64,000 nt of DNA, from NCBI GenBank assembly GCA_041905525.1, contig JAYRKY010000009.1, forward strand, positions 1-64,000. The letters run 5' to 3'. A model generated the notes under the pieces. That model did not search any database, was not told where the DNA came from, and was given only the letters and a program-made list of their open reading frames with translations. How positions within the stretch are numbered: the stretch's first letter is position 1; each line of letters starts with the position of its first letter. This document shows positions 8,560 to 16,413 of this stretch, piece by piece. The stretch comes from SHVO01 sp041905525 (GTDB lineage: Bacteria > Pseudomonadota > Alphaproteobacteria > Rhodospirillales > Rhodospirillaceae). A program made the position numbers and the translations under genes.

Positions 8560-9455
8560 GCGCCGACAAACGGAATCTTCGGCCTGCGGACGCGGTCGAA
8601 GAGCCCCCAGTGCGCTCCGACGCCCGCTTCGAGGCTCTTTTCCTTCCACGGCTGATCGTAGGCTTCGCAGAAGTTGTAGTCGTACTTCTTCGCCGCCGCG
8701 CGCGCCAAGAATGCGCGCGTGAACTGCTCCTGCCCTTCAAGCGACGGGATCGCGCCCATTTTCTGTGGGCCCGCCGATGGCCAGCCGGTTTCGGAGATCA
8801 GCATCGGCTTGCCCGGAAACGACGCCTTCAGTTCGTCGTAGCGGCGATCGACGTAATCGACCGCTTCAGCGACCGGGACGCCGTCCCAATAAGGGAACAG
8901 ATGCGCCCCGACGAAGTCGCAGACGGTGGCCAGTTCGCGGTTCTTCTGCCAGTCATACCAGGCCTCCGCGGTTCCGACCTGCAGGCCTGGATTGGCGATA
9001 AAGGTGCGAACTCGCCGCACATAGTTGATCAGCTCGGCGACGCTCATGTCTTTGCGCTGCAGGCACTCGTTGCCGACGTACATGCGGTCGATGATGGCGC
9101 TGTAGGTGGCGTAGAGCTTCGTCGCGCGCGCGATCTCGAGGTCGTTGTGATTTTTGTCGCGGCCGAGATAGAGGCCGAGGGAGACTTTCAATCCCGCTTG
9201 CTGCGCCATCGGCAGCACGCGGTCGAGGCCGCGGTCCACCGTATAGGTGCGGATCCGATCGGTGAACCTCTTGACGAGATCGATGTCGAGGCGGATGCGG
9301 GTCTCGGCCACGCCGCGCGCCAGTTCCGCCTCCAGATCCACGCCCGATGGCGTGTAAGAAAGGCTCATGAACGGCTTGGGTGCTGCAGCGGCATGCGCGC
9401 CGAAGGCCAGCGCCGTGCAGGACGCACCCGTCAGAATGAACTCGCGTCTTCGCAT
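8556..9455 (-). CDS. GH17-family endo-1,3-beta-glucanase-like hydrolase, Tat signal
   Basis: The product begins MRRREFILTGASCTALAFG, a twin-arginine signal, and then forms a single glycoside hydrolase family 17 barrel. The acid/base glutamate is in VGNEC and the nucleophile glutamate is in LISETGWPSAG, both classic GH17 positions. Family members cut 1,3-beta- or cyclic beta-glucans. Three consecutive start codons (GTG, ATG, ATG) lie at 9461-9453. The last was chosen because AGAGG sits 5 bases upstream. It is monocistronic and convergent with the EpmC-like gene. It could remodel periplasmic glucans or degrade external beta-glucan. Confidence 0.85.
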   Translation of the reverse strand: MRRREFILTGASCTALAFGAHAAAAPKPFMSLSYTPSGVDLEAELARGVAETRIRLDIDLVKRFTDRIRTYTVDRGLDRVLPMAQQAGLKVSLGLYLGRDKNHNDLEIARATKLYATYSAIIDRMYVGNECLQRKDMSVAELINYVRRVRTFIANPGLQVGTAEAWYDWQKNRELATVCDFVGAHLFPYWDGVPVAEAVDYVDRRYDELKASFPGKPMLISETGWPSAGPQKMGAIPSLEGQEQFTRAFLARAAAKKYDYNFCEAYDQPWKEKSLEAGVGAHWGLFDRVRRPKIPFVGA

Positions 9456-9485
9456 CATCACCTCTTTCTTCTAGTGTAGCGGGGC

Positions 9486-10676
9486 ATGAAGAAAGACACC
9501 AAGGTCATTCGCGCCGGCCATTCCCGCAAGCGTAACGGCGGCGTGGTCAATACACCCGTCTATCATGCCTCCACCGTCGTCTTCGACACCGTCGCGCAGA
9601 TGCGCGACACGGTGCCGCGCGGTCTGAACGGCGACAAGGTCTTGGCGTACGGGCGCTTCGGCACGCCCACGCATTGGACGCTGGAAGAAGCGATCACCGA
9701 ACTCGCCGGCGGCGCGGACACCATTCTCACGCCGTCGGGTGTCGCCGCGTGCGCGCTTGCCATCGTCGGCTCGGTCAAAGCCGGGGATCATGTTCTCGTA
9801 TCGGACTCCGCTTACGAGCCGACACGCAAGTTGTGCGACGGTCTTCTGAAGGACTTCGGTGTCGACACCAGTTACTTCGATCCGTGTCTGGGCGCCGGGA
9901 TCGCATCGCAGATGCGACCGAATACGACCTTGGTCTTCTGCGAGTCGCCAGGCTCTCACACCTTCGAGGTGCAGGACGTGCCGGCGATCGCAAAAGTCGC
10001 CCATGCACACGGCGCGAAAGTCGCCATCGACAACACCTGGGCAAGCCCGGTGTTCTGCCGCCCGCTGGCGCTCGGCGCCGACATCAGTATCGAAGCGGGG
10101 ACGAAGTATCTGTGCGGCCACTCCGACGCGGTCATCGGCGCCGTGACCGCGACGACGGAGGCGCTTCCCGGCTTGCGCCGCGCCGTGCTCGCCCTCGGCT
10201 ATGCGGTCGGTCCCGACGATGTTTTCCTGACCACGCGCGGTCTTCGCACCGTCGCGGTGCGCCTCGCGCGCCACCAGGAAAACGCGATGAAAGTCGCGCT
10301 CTGGCTCCAGGCCCGCCCGGAGGTCAAACGCGTGCTGTACCCGGCGCTGCCCGGCGATCCGGGGCATGCGATCTGGAAGCGCGACTTCGACGGCGCCTCG
10401 GGTTTGATGGGTGTCCTCCTGCACCGCACCTCCCCGGCCGCCGCCGCGGCGATGATCGACGGCATGAGCCTATTCGCCCTGGGCTTCTCCTGGGGCGGAT
10501 TCGAGAGCCTCATTGCGCCTTCCGCGCCGAAAACCATTCGAACGGCGGTGCCTTGGACCGAAAACGAGCCGAGCCTGCGACTCCACATCGGCCTCGAGGA
10601 CCCGGACGACCTGATCGCCGACCTGGACCGGGGCTTTGCGCGTTTCACGGCGGCCTTGGACGCCGAAGGCCATTAA
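9486..10676 (+). CDS. metC: Cystathionine beta-lyase (PLP-dependent)
   Basis: This 396-residue enzyme belongs to the Cys/Met metabolism PLP family. It shows YGRFGTPTHWTLE, TPSGVAACALA for phosphate binding, IDNTWASPVF, and the Schiff-base lysine Lys207 in SIEAGTKYLCGHSD. The GHSD variant and the SWGGFESL sequence near the C terminus match cystathionine beta-lyase rather than gamma-synthase. It converts cystathionine to homocysteine, pyruvate and ammonia in methionine biosynthesis. It is transcribed divergently from the GH17 gene, with only about 30 bases between the starts. Some homologues also act as cysteine desulfhydrases. Confidence 0.9.
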   Translation: MKKDTKVIRAGHSRKRNGGVVNTPVYHASTVVFDTVAQMRDTVPRGLNGDKVLAYGRFGTPTHWTLEEAITELAGGADTILTPSGVAACALAIVGSVKAGDHVLVSDSAYEPTRKLCDGLLKDFGVDTSYFDPCLGAGIASQMRPNTTLVFCESPGSHTFEVQDVPAIAKVAHAHGAKVAIDNTWASPVFCRPLALGADISIEAGTKYLCGHSDAVIGAVTATTEALPGLRRAVLALGYAVGPDDVFLTTRGLRTVAVRLARHQENAMKVALWLQARPEVKRVLYPALPGDPGHAIWKRDFDGASGLMGVLLHRTSPAAAAAMIDGMSLFALGFSWGGFESLIAPSAPKTIRTAVPWTENEPSLRLHIGLEDPDDLIADLDRGFARFTAALDAEGH

Positions 10677-10863
10677 CCCTATTTTATGCCTGGGCAATTG
10701 ACCGGGCGGCGCGAGTGCTCTAGGTCAAGCGCCCATGGTAACCGCGCGCGGAAACGCCTTTGGTTACTGCGTTTCTTGTTAAGCCGGCCGCGTATGTCCG
10801 TTAGACTGCCTGAAGTGCATAGGTCTTTTTGCGGGCGCCGATCCCGGGCGGGAGAATGACCTA

Positions 10864-12756
10864 ATGAACTTGCAAGCAGACGACATCCGTAGCGGCGACG
10901 CCGGCGGCAGTCCCGTTCCAAAATCCGACCTCGACGCGATCGTTGTTCGCTTCGCCGGCGACTCCGGAGACGGCGTGCAGCTACTGGGCAGCCAGTTCTC
11001 GCAGGAGACGGCGCTGGTCGGAAATTCGCTCGCGACGTTCCCCGACTTCCCCGCCGAGATTCGCGCGCCGACGGGCACGACCTATGGCGTGTCGGCCTTC
11101 CAGATCAATTTCGGGTCTCAGCCGGTGAAGACCGCGGGCGATCAGCCCGATGTACTGGTCGCGCTCAATCCCGCCGCGCTGATGGTGAATTACAAAGGGC
11201 TGCGCAAAGGCGGCCTCGTGATTCTGGATTCCGGCGCCTTCAAGGACAAAGACATCAAGCGCGCCGGGTTCGCGGTGGATCCGCGCACCGACGGCACGCT
11301 CAAAGAATTCCGCGTGATGGAGATCGACATCTCCGCGCAGGCCTTGGAGGTCGCGAAGCCCTTCGGCGTTTCGCAGAAGGAAGCGCTGCGCACTAAAAAT
11401 CTCTGGGTGCTTGGCTTGGTGTCGTGGATGTACGACCGCGAGCTCAAGTCGACGATGGAGTATATCGCCCGCAAGTTCGGCGCCGACGATCCGATCGGCA
11501 AGGCCAATCTCGCGGCGCTGAACGCCGGTCACGCCTACGGCGAAACGCACGAACTGTCGGGCGACGTGGCGCCGGTGTCGGTGCCGAGCGTGAAGGTCGA
11601 GCCCGGTACCTATCGGCTGGTCTCGGGCGCCGAAGCGCTCGCGTGGGGCCTCGCGGCGGGCGCTCAGCTCGCCGGTCTCGAGATGGTGCTGGCGTCTTAC
11701 CCCATCACCCCGTCATCGCCGATCCTGCATATCCTCGCGCGCATGAAGCAGTTTGGCGTGACCACGTTCCAGGCGGAAGACGAGATCGCCGCCTGCTGCG
11801 CCGCGATCGGCGCGTCCTACGGCGGGAAGCTCGGCGTTACGGCCTCCTCGGGCCCGGGCATCGCGCTGAAGACCGAAGCGATCGGCCTTGCGATTGGGAC
11901 CGAACTGCCGCTGGTGGTGGTCGACACCCAGCGCGGCGGCCCCTCGACGGGCCTGCCCACCAAAACCGAACAGTCGGATCTTTTCATCGCCGTATTCGGC
12001 CGCAACGCCGACGCGCCGATGCCGGTGATCGCCTCGCGTTCGCCCGGCGACTGTTTCGAAGTCGCCATCGAAGCGGTGCGTCTCGCCACCAAATATATGA
12101 CCCCCGTGATGTTGTTGTCGGACGGTTATATCGCCAACGCCGCCGAGCCGTGGCGCATCCCGTCGATGGCCGACTACACGCCGTTCAAGGTCGAGTTCCG
12201 CAAGAATCCCGAGGGATTCCATCCCTTCGTGCGCGACGAAAAAACCTTGGCGCGCGCCTGGGCGATCCCGGGCACGCCGGGTCTGATGCACCGCATTGGC
12301 GGCATCGAGCGCGACTACAACTCGGGCAATATTTCGTACGACGCGGCGAACCATCAGAAGATGACCGATACCCGCGCGGCGAAGATCAACAACATCGCCA
12401 ACGATATTCCCGAGCAGGGCGTTGAAATCGGCGAAACCAAGGGCAAGCTCGCCGTCGTCGGTTGGGGTTCGACCTTCGGCCCCATCAACCGCGCCGTCGC
12501 CAACATGCGCGCCAAGGGCCACGATGTGTCGCACATCCACATCCGCTATATCTGGCCGCTGCCGCGCAATCTCGGCACGCTTCTCAAGAGCTACGAGAAG
12601 GTGCTGGTGGCGGAAATGAACAACGGCCAGATGCTGCAGCTGCTGCGCGGTCAGTACCTTGTCGACGCCAAGGGCCTGCTGAAGGTCTCCGGCCAACCCC
12701 TCAAGATTTCCGAAGTCGAAGCCGCCATCCAGGCGCAGCTCGGCGGGAGCGTTTAA
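10864..12756 (+). CDS. korA: 2-oxoacid:ferredoxin oxidoreductase alpha subunit (gamma-alpha fusion)
   Basis: The 630-residue subunit begins with the fused gamma domain (VVRFAGDSGDGVQLLG, residues about 20-210). The alpha domains follow, with SYPITPSSPILHIL, QAEDEIAACCAAIGASYGG and VVDTQRGGPSTGLPTKTEQSDL. Together with KorB it oxidatively decarboxylates a 2-oxoacid, most likely 2-oxoglutarate, to the acyl-CoA and reduces ferredoxin. No 4Fe-4S ferredoxin domain is present on the subunit, so an external ferredoxin is needed. A 187-nt gap separates it from metC. The beta subunit follows after 2 nt. Confidence 0.9.
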   Translation: MNLQADDIRSGDAGGSPVPKSDLDAIVVRFAGDSGDGVQLLGSQFSQETALVGNSLATFPDFPAEIRAPTGTTYGVSAFQINFGSQPVKTAGDQPDVLVALNPAALMVNYKGLRKGGLVILDSGAFKDKDIKRAGFAVDPRTDGTLKEFRVMEIDISAQALEVAKPFGVSQKEALRTKNLWVLGLVSWMYDRELKSTMEYIARKFGADDPIGKANLAALNAGHAYGETHELSGDVAPVSVPSVKVEPGTYRLVSGAEALAWGLAAGAQLAGLEMVLASYPITPSSPILHILARMKQFGVTTFQAEDEIAACCAAIGASYGGKLGVTASSGPGIALKTEAIGLAIGTELPLVVVDTQRGGPSTGLPTKTEQSDLFIAVFGRNADAPMPVIASRSPGDCFEVAIEAVRLATKYMTPVMLLSDGYIANAAEPWRIPSMADYTPFKVEFRKNPEGFHPFVRDEKTLARAWAIPGTPGLMHRIGGIERDYNSGNISYDAANHQKMTDTRAAKINNIANDIPEQGVEIGETKGKLAVVGWGSTFGPINRAVANMRAKGHDVSHIHIRYIWPLPRNLGTLLKSYEKVLVAEMNNGQMLQLLRGQYLVDAKGLLKVSGQPLKISEVEAAIQAQLGGSV

Positions 12757-12758
12757 CC

Positions 12759-13781
12759 ATGAATCTCACGGTCCAACCTGAAAAGCTGACGGCGAAGGAT
12801 TTCGCTTCCGACCAGGAAGTGCGCTGGTGCCCGGGCTGCGGCGACTACGCCATCCTGAAGGCCATGCATAAGTCCCTCGCGGACATGGGTGTGCGCCCCG
12901 AGAATACGGTGTTCGTGTCGGGTATCGGCTGCTCGTCGCGCTTTCCCTATTACATGGCGACCTACGGCTTCCATACGATCCATGGCCGCGCGCCTGCGAT
13001 CGCGACGGGCCTCAAGCTCTCGCGCCCCGAGCTCGATGTGTGGATGGTGACCGGCGACGGCGACGCTCTGTCGATCGGCGGCAATCATCTGTTCCATGCG
13101 TTGCGCCGGAACATCGATCTGAACATCCTGCTGTTCAACAACGAGATCTATGGCCTCACCAAGGGTCAGTATTCGCCCACATCGCGCGTCGGCCAGCGCA
13201 CGCCGTCCACGCCGATGGGCAGTGTCGACAGTCCCGCCGAGCCGTGCATGTTTGCCCTGGGATGCAACGCGCGTTTCGTCGCGCGCGGAATCGATGTGCA
13301 GGCGAAGGAGCTTGGCGAGCTGTTCGCGCGGGCCCGCGCCCACAAGGGCGCGTCCTTCATCGAGATCATCCAGAACTGCATCGTCTATAACGATGCGACC
13401 TTTGCCGGATTCACCGAGAAGGCCGTCGCGGCGGACATGCAGCTGCATGTGAAGCAGGGCGAGAAGATGATCTTCGGCAAGGAGCGCAACAAGGGTCTGC
13501 GCCTCAACATGCAAACGCTCGCGCTCGAAATCGTCACCATCGGCGAGAACGGCGTGACCGAGGCCGATATTCTGGTGCACGACGAGAAGAACAAGGTGAT
13601 CGCGAATTTGCTGGTCGGCCTGCGTCCGCCCCAATTCCCTGAAGTGCTGGGCGTCATCTACTGCGACCCCGCCCTGTCCTACGAAGCGGCGGTCGGCGCG
13701 CAGGATGCCGGCGCCCGCGCCAAGGGACCGGGCGACCTCGATAAACTGATGCGCGCCGGAAATACCTGGCAGGTGACTTGA
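12759..13781 (+). CDS. korB: 2-oxoacid:ferredoxin oxidoreductase beta subunit
   Basis: The 340-residue subunit carries the cluster- and TPP-binding features of KorB: WCPGCGDY, SGIGCSSRFPYY, HGRAPAIATGLKL, and the TPP motif VTGDGDALSIGGNH with LLFNNEIYGLTKGQYSPTS. The start is the ATG at 12759, two bases after the korA stop. An in-frame extension inside korA has no coding character. With KorA it gives a CoA- and ferredoxin-dependent alternative to the 2-oxoglutarate dehydrogenase step of the TCA cycle. Substrate preference between 2-oxoglutarate and pyruvate cannot be fixed by eye, but KorAB-type is the closest match. Confidence 0.92.
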   Translation: MNLTVQPEKLTAKDFASDQEVRWCPGCGDYAILKAMHKSLADMGVRPENTVFVSGIGCSSRFPYYMATYGFHTIHGRAPAIATGLKLSRPELDVWMVTGDGDALSIGGNHLFHALRRNIDLNILLFNNEIYGLTKGQYSPTSRVGQRTPSTPMGSVDSPAEPCMFALGCNARFVARGIDVQAKELGELFARARAHKGASFIEIIQNCIVYNDATFAGFTEKAVAADMQLHVKQGEKMIFGKERNKGLRLNMQTLALEIVTIGENGVTEADILVHDEKNKVIANLLVGLRPPQFPEVLGVIYCDPALSYEAAVGAQDAGARAKGPGDLDKLMRAGNTWQVT

Positions 13782-13955
13782 GTCCACTCCGTTCCGAAGA
13801 CTCCCGCCTCCGGTCTTAAACCCCCGTTGAACGGGCCTGGCGGACGCACAACCGCCGCGCGGCGTACGCCCCGTAAACTTTGACTTTCACCGAAAAACCG
13901 TTGAGAAATAACGGGGTGGAGCGCGGGCTGACGTCAGTCCGCAAGGGGTGGGTCC

Positions 13956-14522
13956 GTGGACGTCGTATCCTTTCCGAAAGGCAAAGTGCTTTTTAAGCAG
14001 GGCGAGAGCGGCGATGCCGCTTACATCGTCAGCAGCGGAGCCGTCGGCCTCTACCGCGAAGCCCAGGGCCGCAAAATTCCTCTCGCCACCGTCCGCAAGG
14101 GCGAACTGTTCGGCGAGATGGCGGTCATCGACGGCAGTCCGCGCATGGCGACGGCCTTCGCGCTCGAGGATTCCAAAGTCACCGTGATCCCCATCGAGAC
14201 CATGGTCGATAAGGTGCGGCGGGCCGATCCTTTCATTCGCACCATGATCCACATGCTGATGAGCAACCTGCGCAGCGTGCACGACTCGCATACGCCGAAG
14301 TCGCGCAGTCTTATCGATGCCATCAACGCCCTGGCGCGGCAGTGCGAAATTGTCGGCCGTCTGCTGCAAGGGGAATTGCCGCCGGCATTCCGCACCGAGC
14401 TTGAGAAGAAGCTGAAAGCGCTCGACCCTGTTCTGAAGGAACTGCGCCGCATCGCCATGGCGCACCGCGAGGAAGACCGGCGCGACGACGCCATTCCCAA
14501 TGAGGCCGAATTGCCGCACTGA
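13956..14522 (+). CDS. Stand-alone cyclic-nucleotide-binding-domain protein
   Basis: This 188-residue protein has one cNMP-binding domain (KVLFKQGESGDAAYIVSSGAVGLY, then KGELFGEMAVIDGSPRMATAFALED) followed by a helical C terminus. The phosphate-binding cassette reads GELFGEMAVIDGSPRMATA, with Glu and Arg in the usual places, so real ligand binding is plausible. No helix-turn-helix is seen, so it is not a Crp-type DNA-binding regulator. The GTG start has AAGGGGTGG about 6 bases upstream. It stands alone between korB and the hsp20 region. Confidence 0.75.
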   Translation: MDVVSFPKGKVLFKQGESGDAAYIVSSGAVGLYREAQGRKIPLATVRKGELFGEMAVIDGSPRMATAFALEDSKVTVIPIETMVDKVRRADPFIRTMIHMLMSNLRSVHDSHTPKSRSLIDAINALARQCEIVGRLLQGELPPAFRTELEKKLKALDPVLKELRRIAMAHREEDRRDDAIPNEAELPH

Positions 14523-14543
14523 ATTGCGGGTAGGATTTAGTCT

Positions 14544-14567
14544 CCGGTCGGCCGGTCGGCCGGTCGG
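14544..14567. repeat. Three tandem copies of an 8-bp unit (CCGGTCGG)
   Basis: Units at 14544-14551, 14552-14559 and 14560-14567 are identical and lie just before GTATAAT. They may be a slippage tract or part of a promoter region. The rest of 14523-14941 has no gene; it holds this repeat, a candidate heat-shock promoter and the ROSE-like leader. Confidence 0.8.
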
Positions 14568-14758
14568 CGCGTATAATTCGAAAGACCCGGGCGCGGAAGG
14601 CGGGCCGAGAGGCGCGCATGTCATTCGTTTAAAGGCAAAACGAGACCAAAGGGTCCAAGCCGGCGACCCATTTCAAAAGGTTGTATCCTCTTTCCAAAGG
14701 CGCAACTAAGGACCGGCGGCTCGCCGACTTACGGTTTCCAATTTCTCGGCCCCACCCC

Positions 14759-14786
14759 CTTGCGGACCGCGTTTTCCACCTTAAAT
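14759..14786 (+). promoter_or_regulatory. Candidate sigma-32 (RpoH) promoter for hsp20
   Basis: CTTGCG (14759-14764) and CCTTAAAT (14779-14786) are separated by 14 bases. This resembles the RpoH pattern of CTTG with a C-rich -10. A start near 14793 would give a leader of about 150 nt, suitable for a ROSE-type element. The -10 match is imperfect. Confidence 0.4.
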
Positions 14787-14842
14787 CCCCCCTCGTAGGC
14801 GCCTTCGGGGCCTATACGGCCAACGGGCGCGGCCTTTCAGGC

Positions 14843-14944
14843 GCGTCGCGGCTATGGTTCTCGCGGGAGGGTTCTCGCCGTGGACCAGCCCGGCAGCTTG
14901 ATGAACGCGCTCCCGAATATTGCTCAATGGAGAATATTCCTATG
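14843..14944 (+). promoter_or_regulatory. ROSE-like RNA thermometer in hsp20 leader
   Basis: The last hairpin (14915-14939) pairs GAATATT with AATATTC and CTC with GAG around an AATG loop, leaving a single unpaired G in the TTGCTC strand. The Shine-Dalgarno GGAG (14929-14932) is buried in this hairpin, 9 bases before the hsp20 ATG. ROSE elements of rhizobial and other hsp20 genes show the same arrangement: a U(U/C)GCU strand with a bulged G opposite the ribosome site, melting on heat shock. Upstream helices within 14843-14914 are less clear. Confidence 0.7.
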
Positions 14945-15394
14945 CGTACTTTCGACCTTTCCCCGCTCTATCGCGCCACCGTCGGTTTCGACAATCTGAC
15001 CCGTTTGCTGGACGCGACCATCAACGACGCTCCCTCTTATCCGCCCTACAACATCGCGAAGGCTGGCGAAGACGCCTACCGGATTACATTCGCGGTTGCG
15101 GGGTTTGCCGATAAGGACCTCGACGTCCAAATCGAGAATCACACCCTCACCGTGCGCGGTAAGACTGCGCAAGACGAACCGCAAACCACCTATCTCCACC
15201 GCGGCATCGCCGGCCGTTCGTTCGAACGCAAGTTCGAGCTGGCCGACCATATCCAAGTCACCGGCGCGACGATGGAGAACGGTCTTCTGCACATTGACCT
15301 GAAGCGCGAGATCCCCGAAGCCCTCAAGCCGCGCAAGGTCGCCATCGCCGCCGGCAACGCGAGCGCCGTGAAGAGCATCGCACAGGCCGCGTAA
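14942..15394 (+). CDS. Small heat-shock protein, Hsp20/IbpA family
   Basis: The 150-residue protein has a short N-terminal arm (MRTFDLSPLYRATVGFDNL), typical of class A rhizobial small Hsps, then the alpha-crystallin domain. Landmarks are YPPYNIAKAGEDAYRITFAVAGF, LTVRGK, YLHRGIAGRSFERKFELADHI and the conserved tail motif GLLHIDLKREIPE. It should hold unfolding proteins for refolding by DnaK. The start at 14942 was chosen from this conserved N terminus and the GGAG 9 bases upstream; upstream in-frame starts would run through the regulatory hairpin. Control is probably dual, by a heat-shock sigma factor and by the ROSE-like leader. A strong terminator follows. Confidence 0.93.
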   Translation: MRTFDLSPLYRATVGFDNLTRLLDATINDAPSYPPYNIAKAGEDAYRITFAVAGFADKDLDVQIENHTLTVRGKTAQDEPQTTYLHRGIAGRSFERKFELADHIQVTGATMENGLLHIDLKREIPEALKPRKVAIAAGNASAVKSIAQAA

Positions 15395-15427
15395 TACGCG
15401 GGTCTTCCGTTTTAGATCTGGTTATGG

Positions 15428-15460
15428 GCGCGCGCCGCATGTCGGCGCGCGCTTTTTCTT
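15428..15460 (+). terminator. Intrinsic terminator after hsp20
   Basis: A perfect 10-bp GC stem (GCGCGCGCCG / CGGCGCGCGC) with loop CATGT is followed by TTTTTCTTT, 33 bases after the hsp20 stop. Confidence 0.92.
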
Positions 15461-15488
15461 TCTGCGCCGAGTCCGATAGCATGGCCGC

Positions 15489-15995
15489 ATGACCAGCCAG
15501 CTTCTTGCCTTCTATGACGGCACAGGCGTCGACGCCGCCGGGCGGACGATCGACGAGATCTGGGCGTGGGACGACCGCCGTCTGGAGATGGTCCACGATT
15601 TCATCCAGTGGCTGTTCCCGCTCCGCGCGCCAAGCCGCTTCAATCCGAGCGCCCCGCTGCTCTCCGATGCGGACTGCGCGGCGTTTCGTGGCTCTCCGGA
15701 CTTACAGGCGCGCGCCCTGCGATCGCTCGATCTGATGCTCGCCTTCTATGGTCTTGTGCGCCGCGACGGTGAGATCTTCCGCGGCGACGGTTTTGCGGCC
15801 CGGCCTCACTGGCTGGAGCCTCTCAACCACAATCATCTTCGCCTGACGCGGATCCTGACCTTTCTCCGCCTTGTGGGCTTAACGCGCGAGGCCGATGCCC
15901 TGCTGGCCTGCCTTCTCGACATCGCCGCGCACGAAGGCAAAGGCGCGTTCTCCGCGCGCACACTCCAATTCTGGCGCGAGACTACAAGTGTGTGA
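15489..15995 (+). CDS. Opioid growth factor receptor (OGFr)-like domain protein
   Basis: The 168-residue protein contains AWDDRRLEMVHDFIQWLFPL and SRFNPSAPLL, the signature of the OGFr conserved domain. In animals that domain is the N-terminal part of the opioid growth factor receptor. Bacterial members are stand-alone proteins of unknown role. The C-terminal half is helical (HWLEPLNHNHLRLTRILTFL). The gene follows the hsp20 terminator and overlaps the convergent DUF488 gene by 14 nt. No partner gene suggests a function. Confidence 0.8.
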   Translation: MTSQLLAFYDGTGVDAAGRTIDEIWAWDDRRLEMVHDFIQWLFPLRAPSRFNPSAPLLSDADCAAFRGSPDLQARALRSLDLMLAFYGLVRRDGEIFRGDGFAARPHWLEPLNHNHLRLTRILTFLRLVGLTREADALLACLLDIAAHEGKGAFSARTLQFWRETTSV

Positions 15996-16413
15996 CCGAG
16001 AGGTCCGTCCAATATCTGCCGAGATAGTCGGCCACGAGCCGCCGATGACACTTGTGCGGCGCCGGTTCTGAGCAGAGCAGGCATGCGTTCTCGAAGCCCG
16101 CGCGCGGCAGGGTCTCGATGCGGCGTTCGCGCATGAGATCCAGAAACCGCCGCTCGTAGGCGTCCCACCCGTCCTGCCCGCGCTTTACCGCGGCGAGCAT
16201 GTCCGCTGTGGGCGCAAGGTCCATGGCGTGGGTGTAAGGTATGCGGCAAATGGCCCGCGCAAAGTAGGCCAGGTCATCGCGTTTGGAAAAGCCGGCGAGT
16301 TGGGAGACATTGTTGAGCCGCACATCGATCAAATGCTTCACACCCGCCGTCGTCAGGGTCGTGAAAAAAGCCTCGGCGCTTTTGCGCGTGAAGCCGATGG
16401 TGAAGAGCTTCAT
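15982..16413 (-). CDS. DUF488 family protein
   Basis: The 143-residue product shows DUF488 motifs: FTIGFTRKSAEAFF at the N terminus, LIDVRLN, and the C-terminal CLLCSEPAPHKCHRRLVAD with two cysteines and a histidine likely to bind metal or form an active site. Function of the family is unknown. Its ATG overlaps the stop of the sensor-kinase gene by 4 nt (ATGA), so the two are one transcript. Confidence 0.88.
   Translation of the reverse strand: MKLFTIGFTRKSAEAFFTTLTTAGVKHLIDVRLNNVSQLAGFSKRDDLAYFARAICRIPYTHAMDLAPTADMLAAVKRGQDGWDAYERRFLDLMRERRIETLPRAGFENACLLCSEPAPHKCHRRLVADYLGRYWTDLSVTHL

Noticed and set aside
9471..10424. Minus-strand 317-codon frame opposite metC
   Set aside because: Typical GC-rich antisense shadow of a clear PLP enzyme gene.
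11713..12696. Minus-strand 327-codon frame opposite korA
   Set aside because: Antisense shadow; korA is intact and well supported on the plus strand.
14544..14567. CRISPR-like repeat
   Set aside because: The 8-bp units are contiguous, with no spacers and no cas genes anywhere in the window.
14681..14941. In-frame extension upstream of hsp20
   Set aside because: It would translate through the candidate promoter and thermometer hairpin; the family N terminus begins at 14942.
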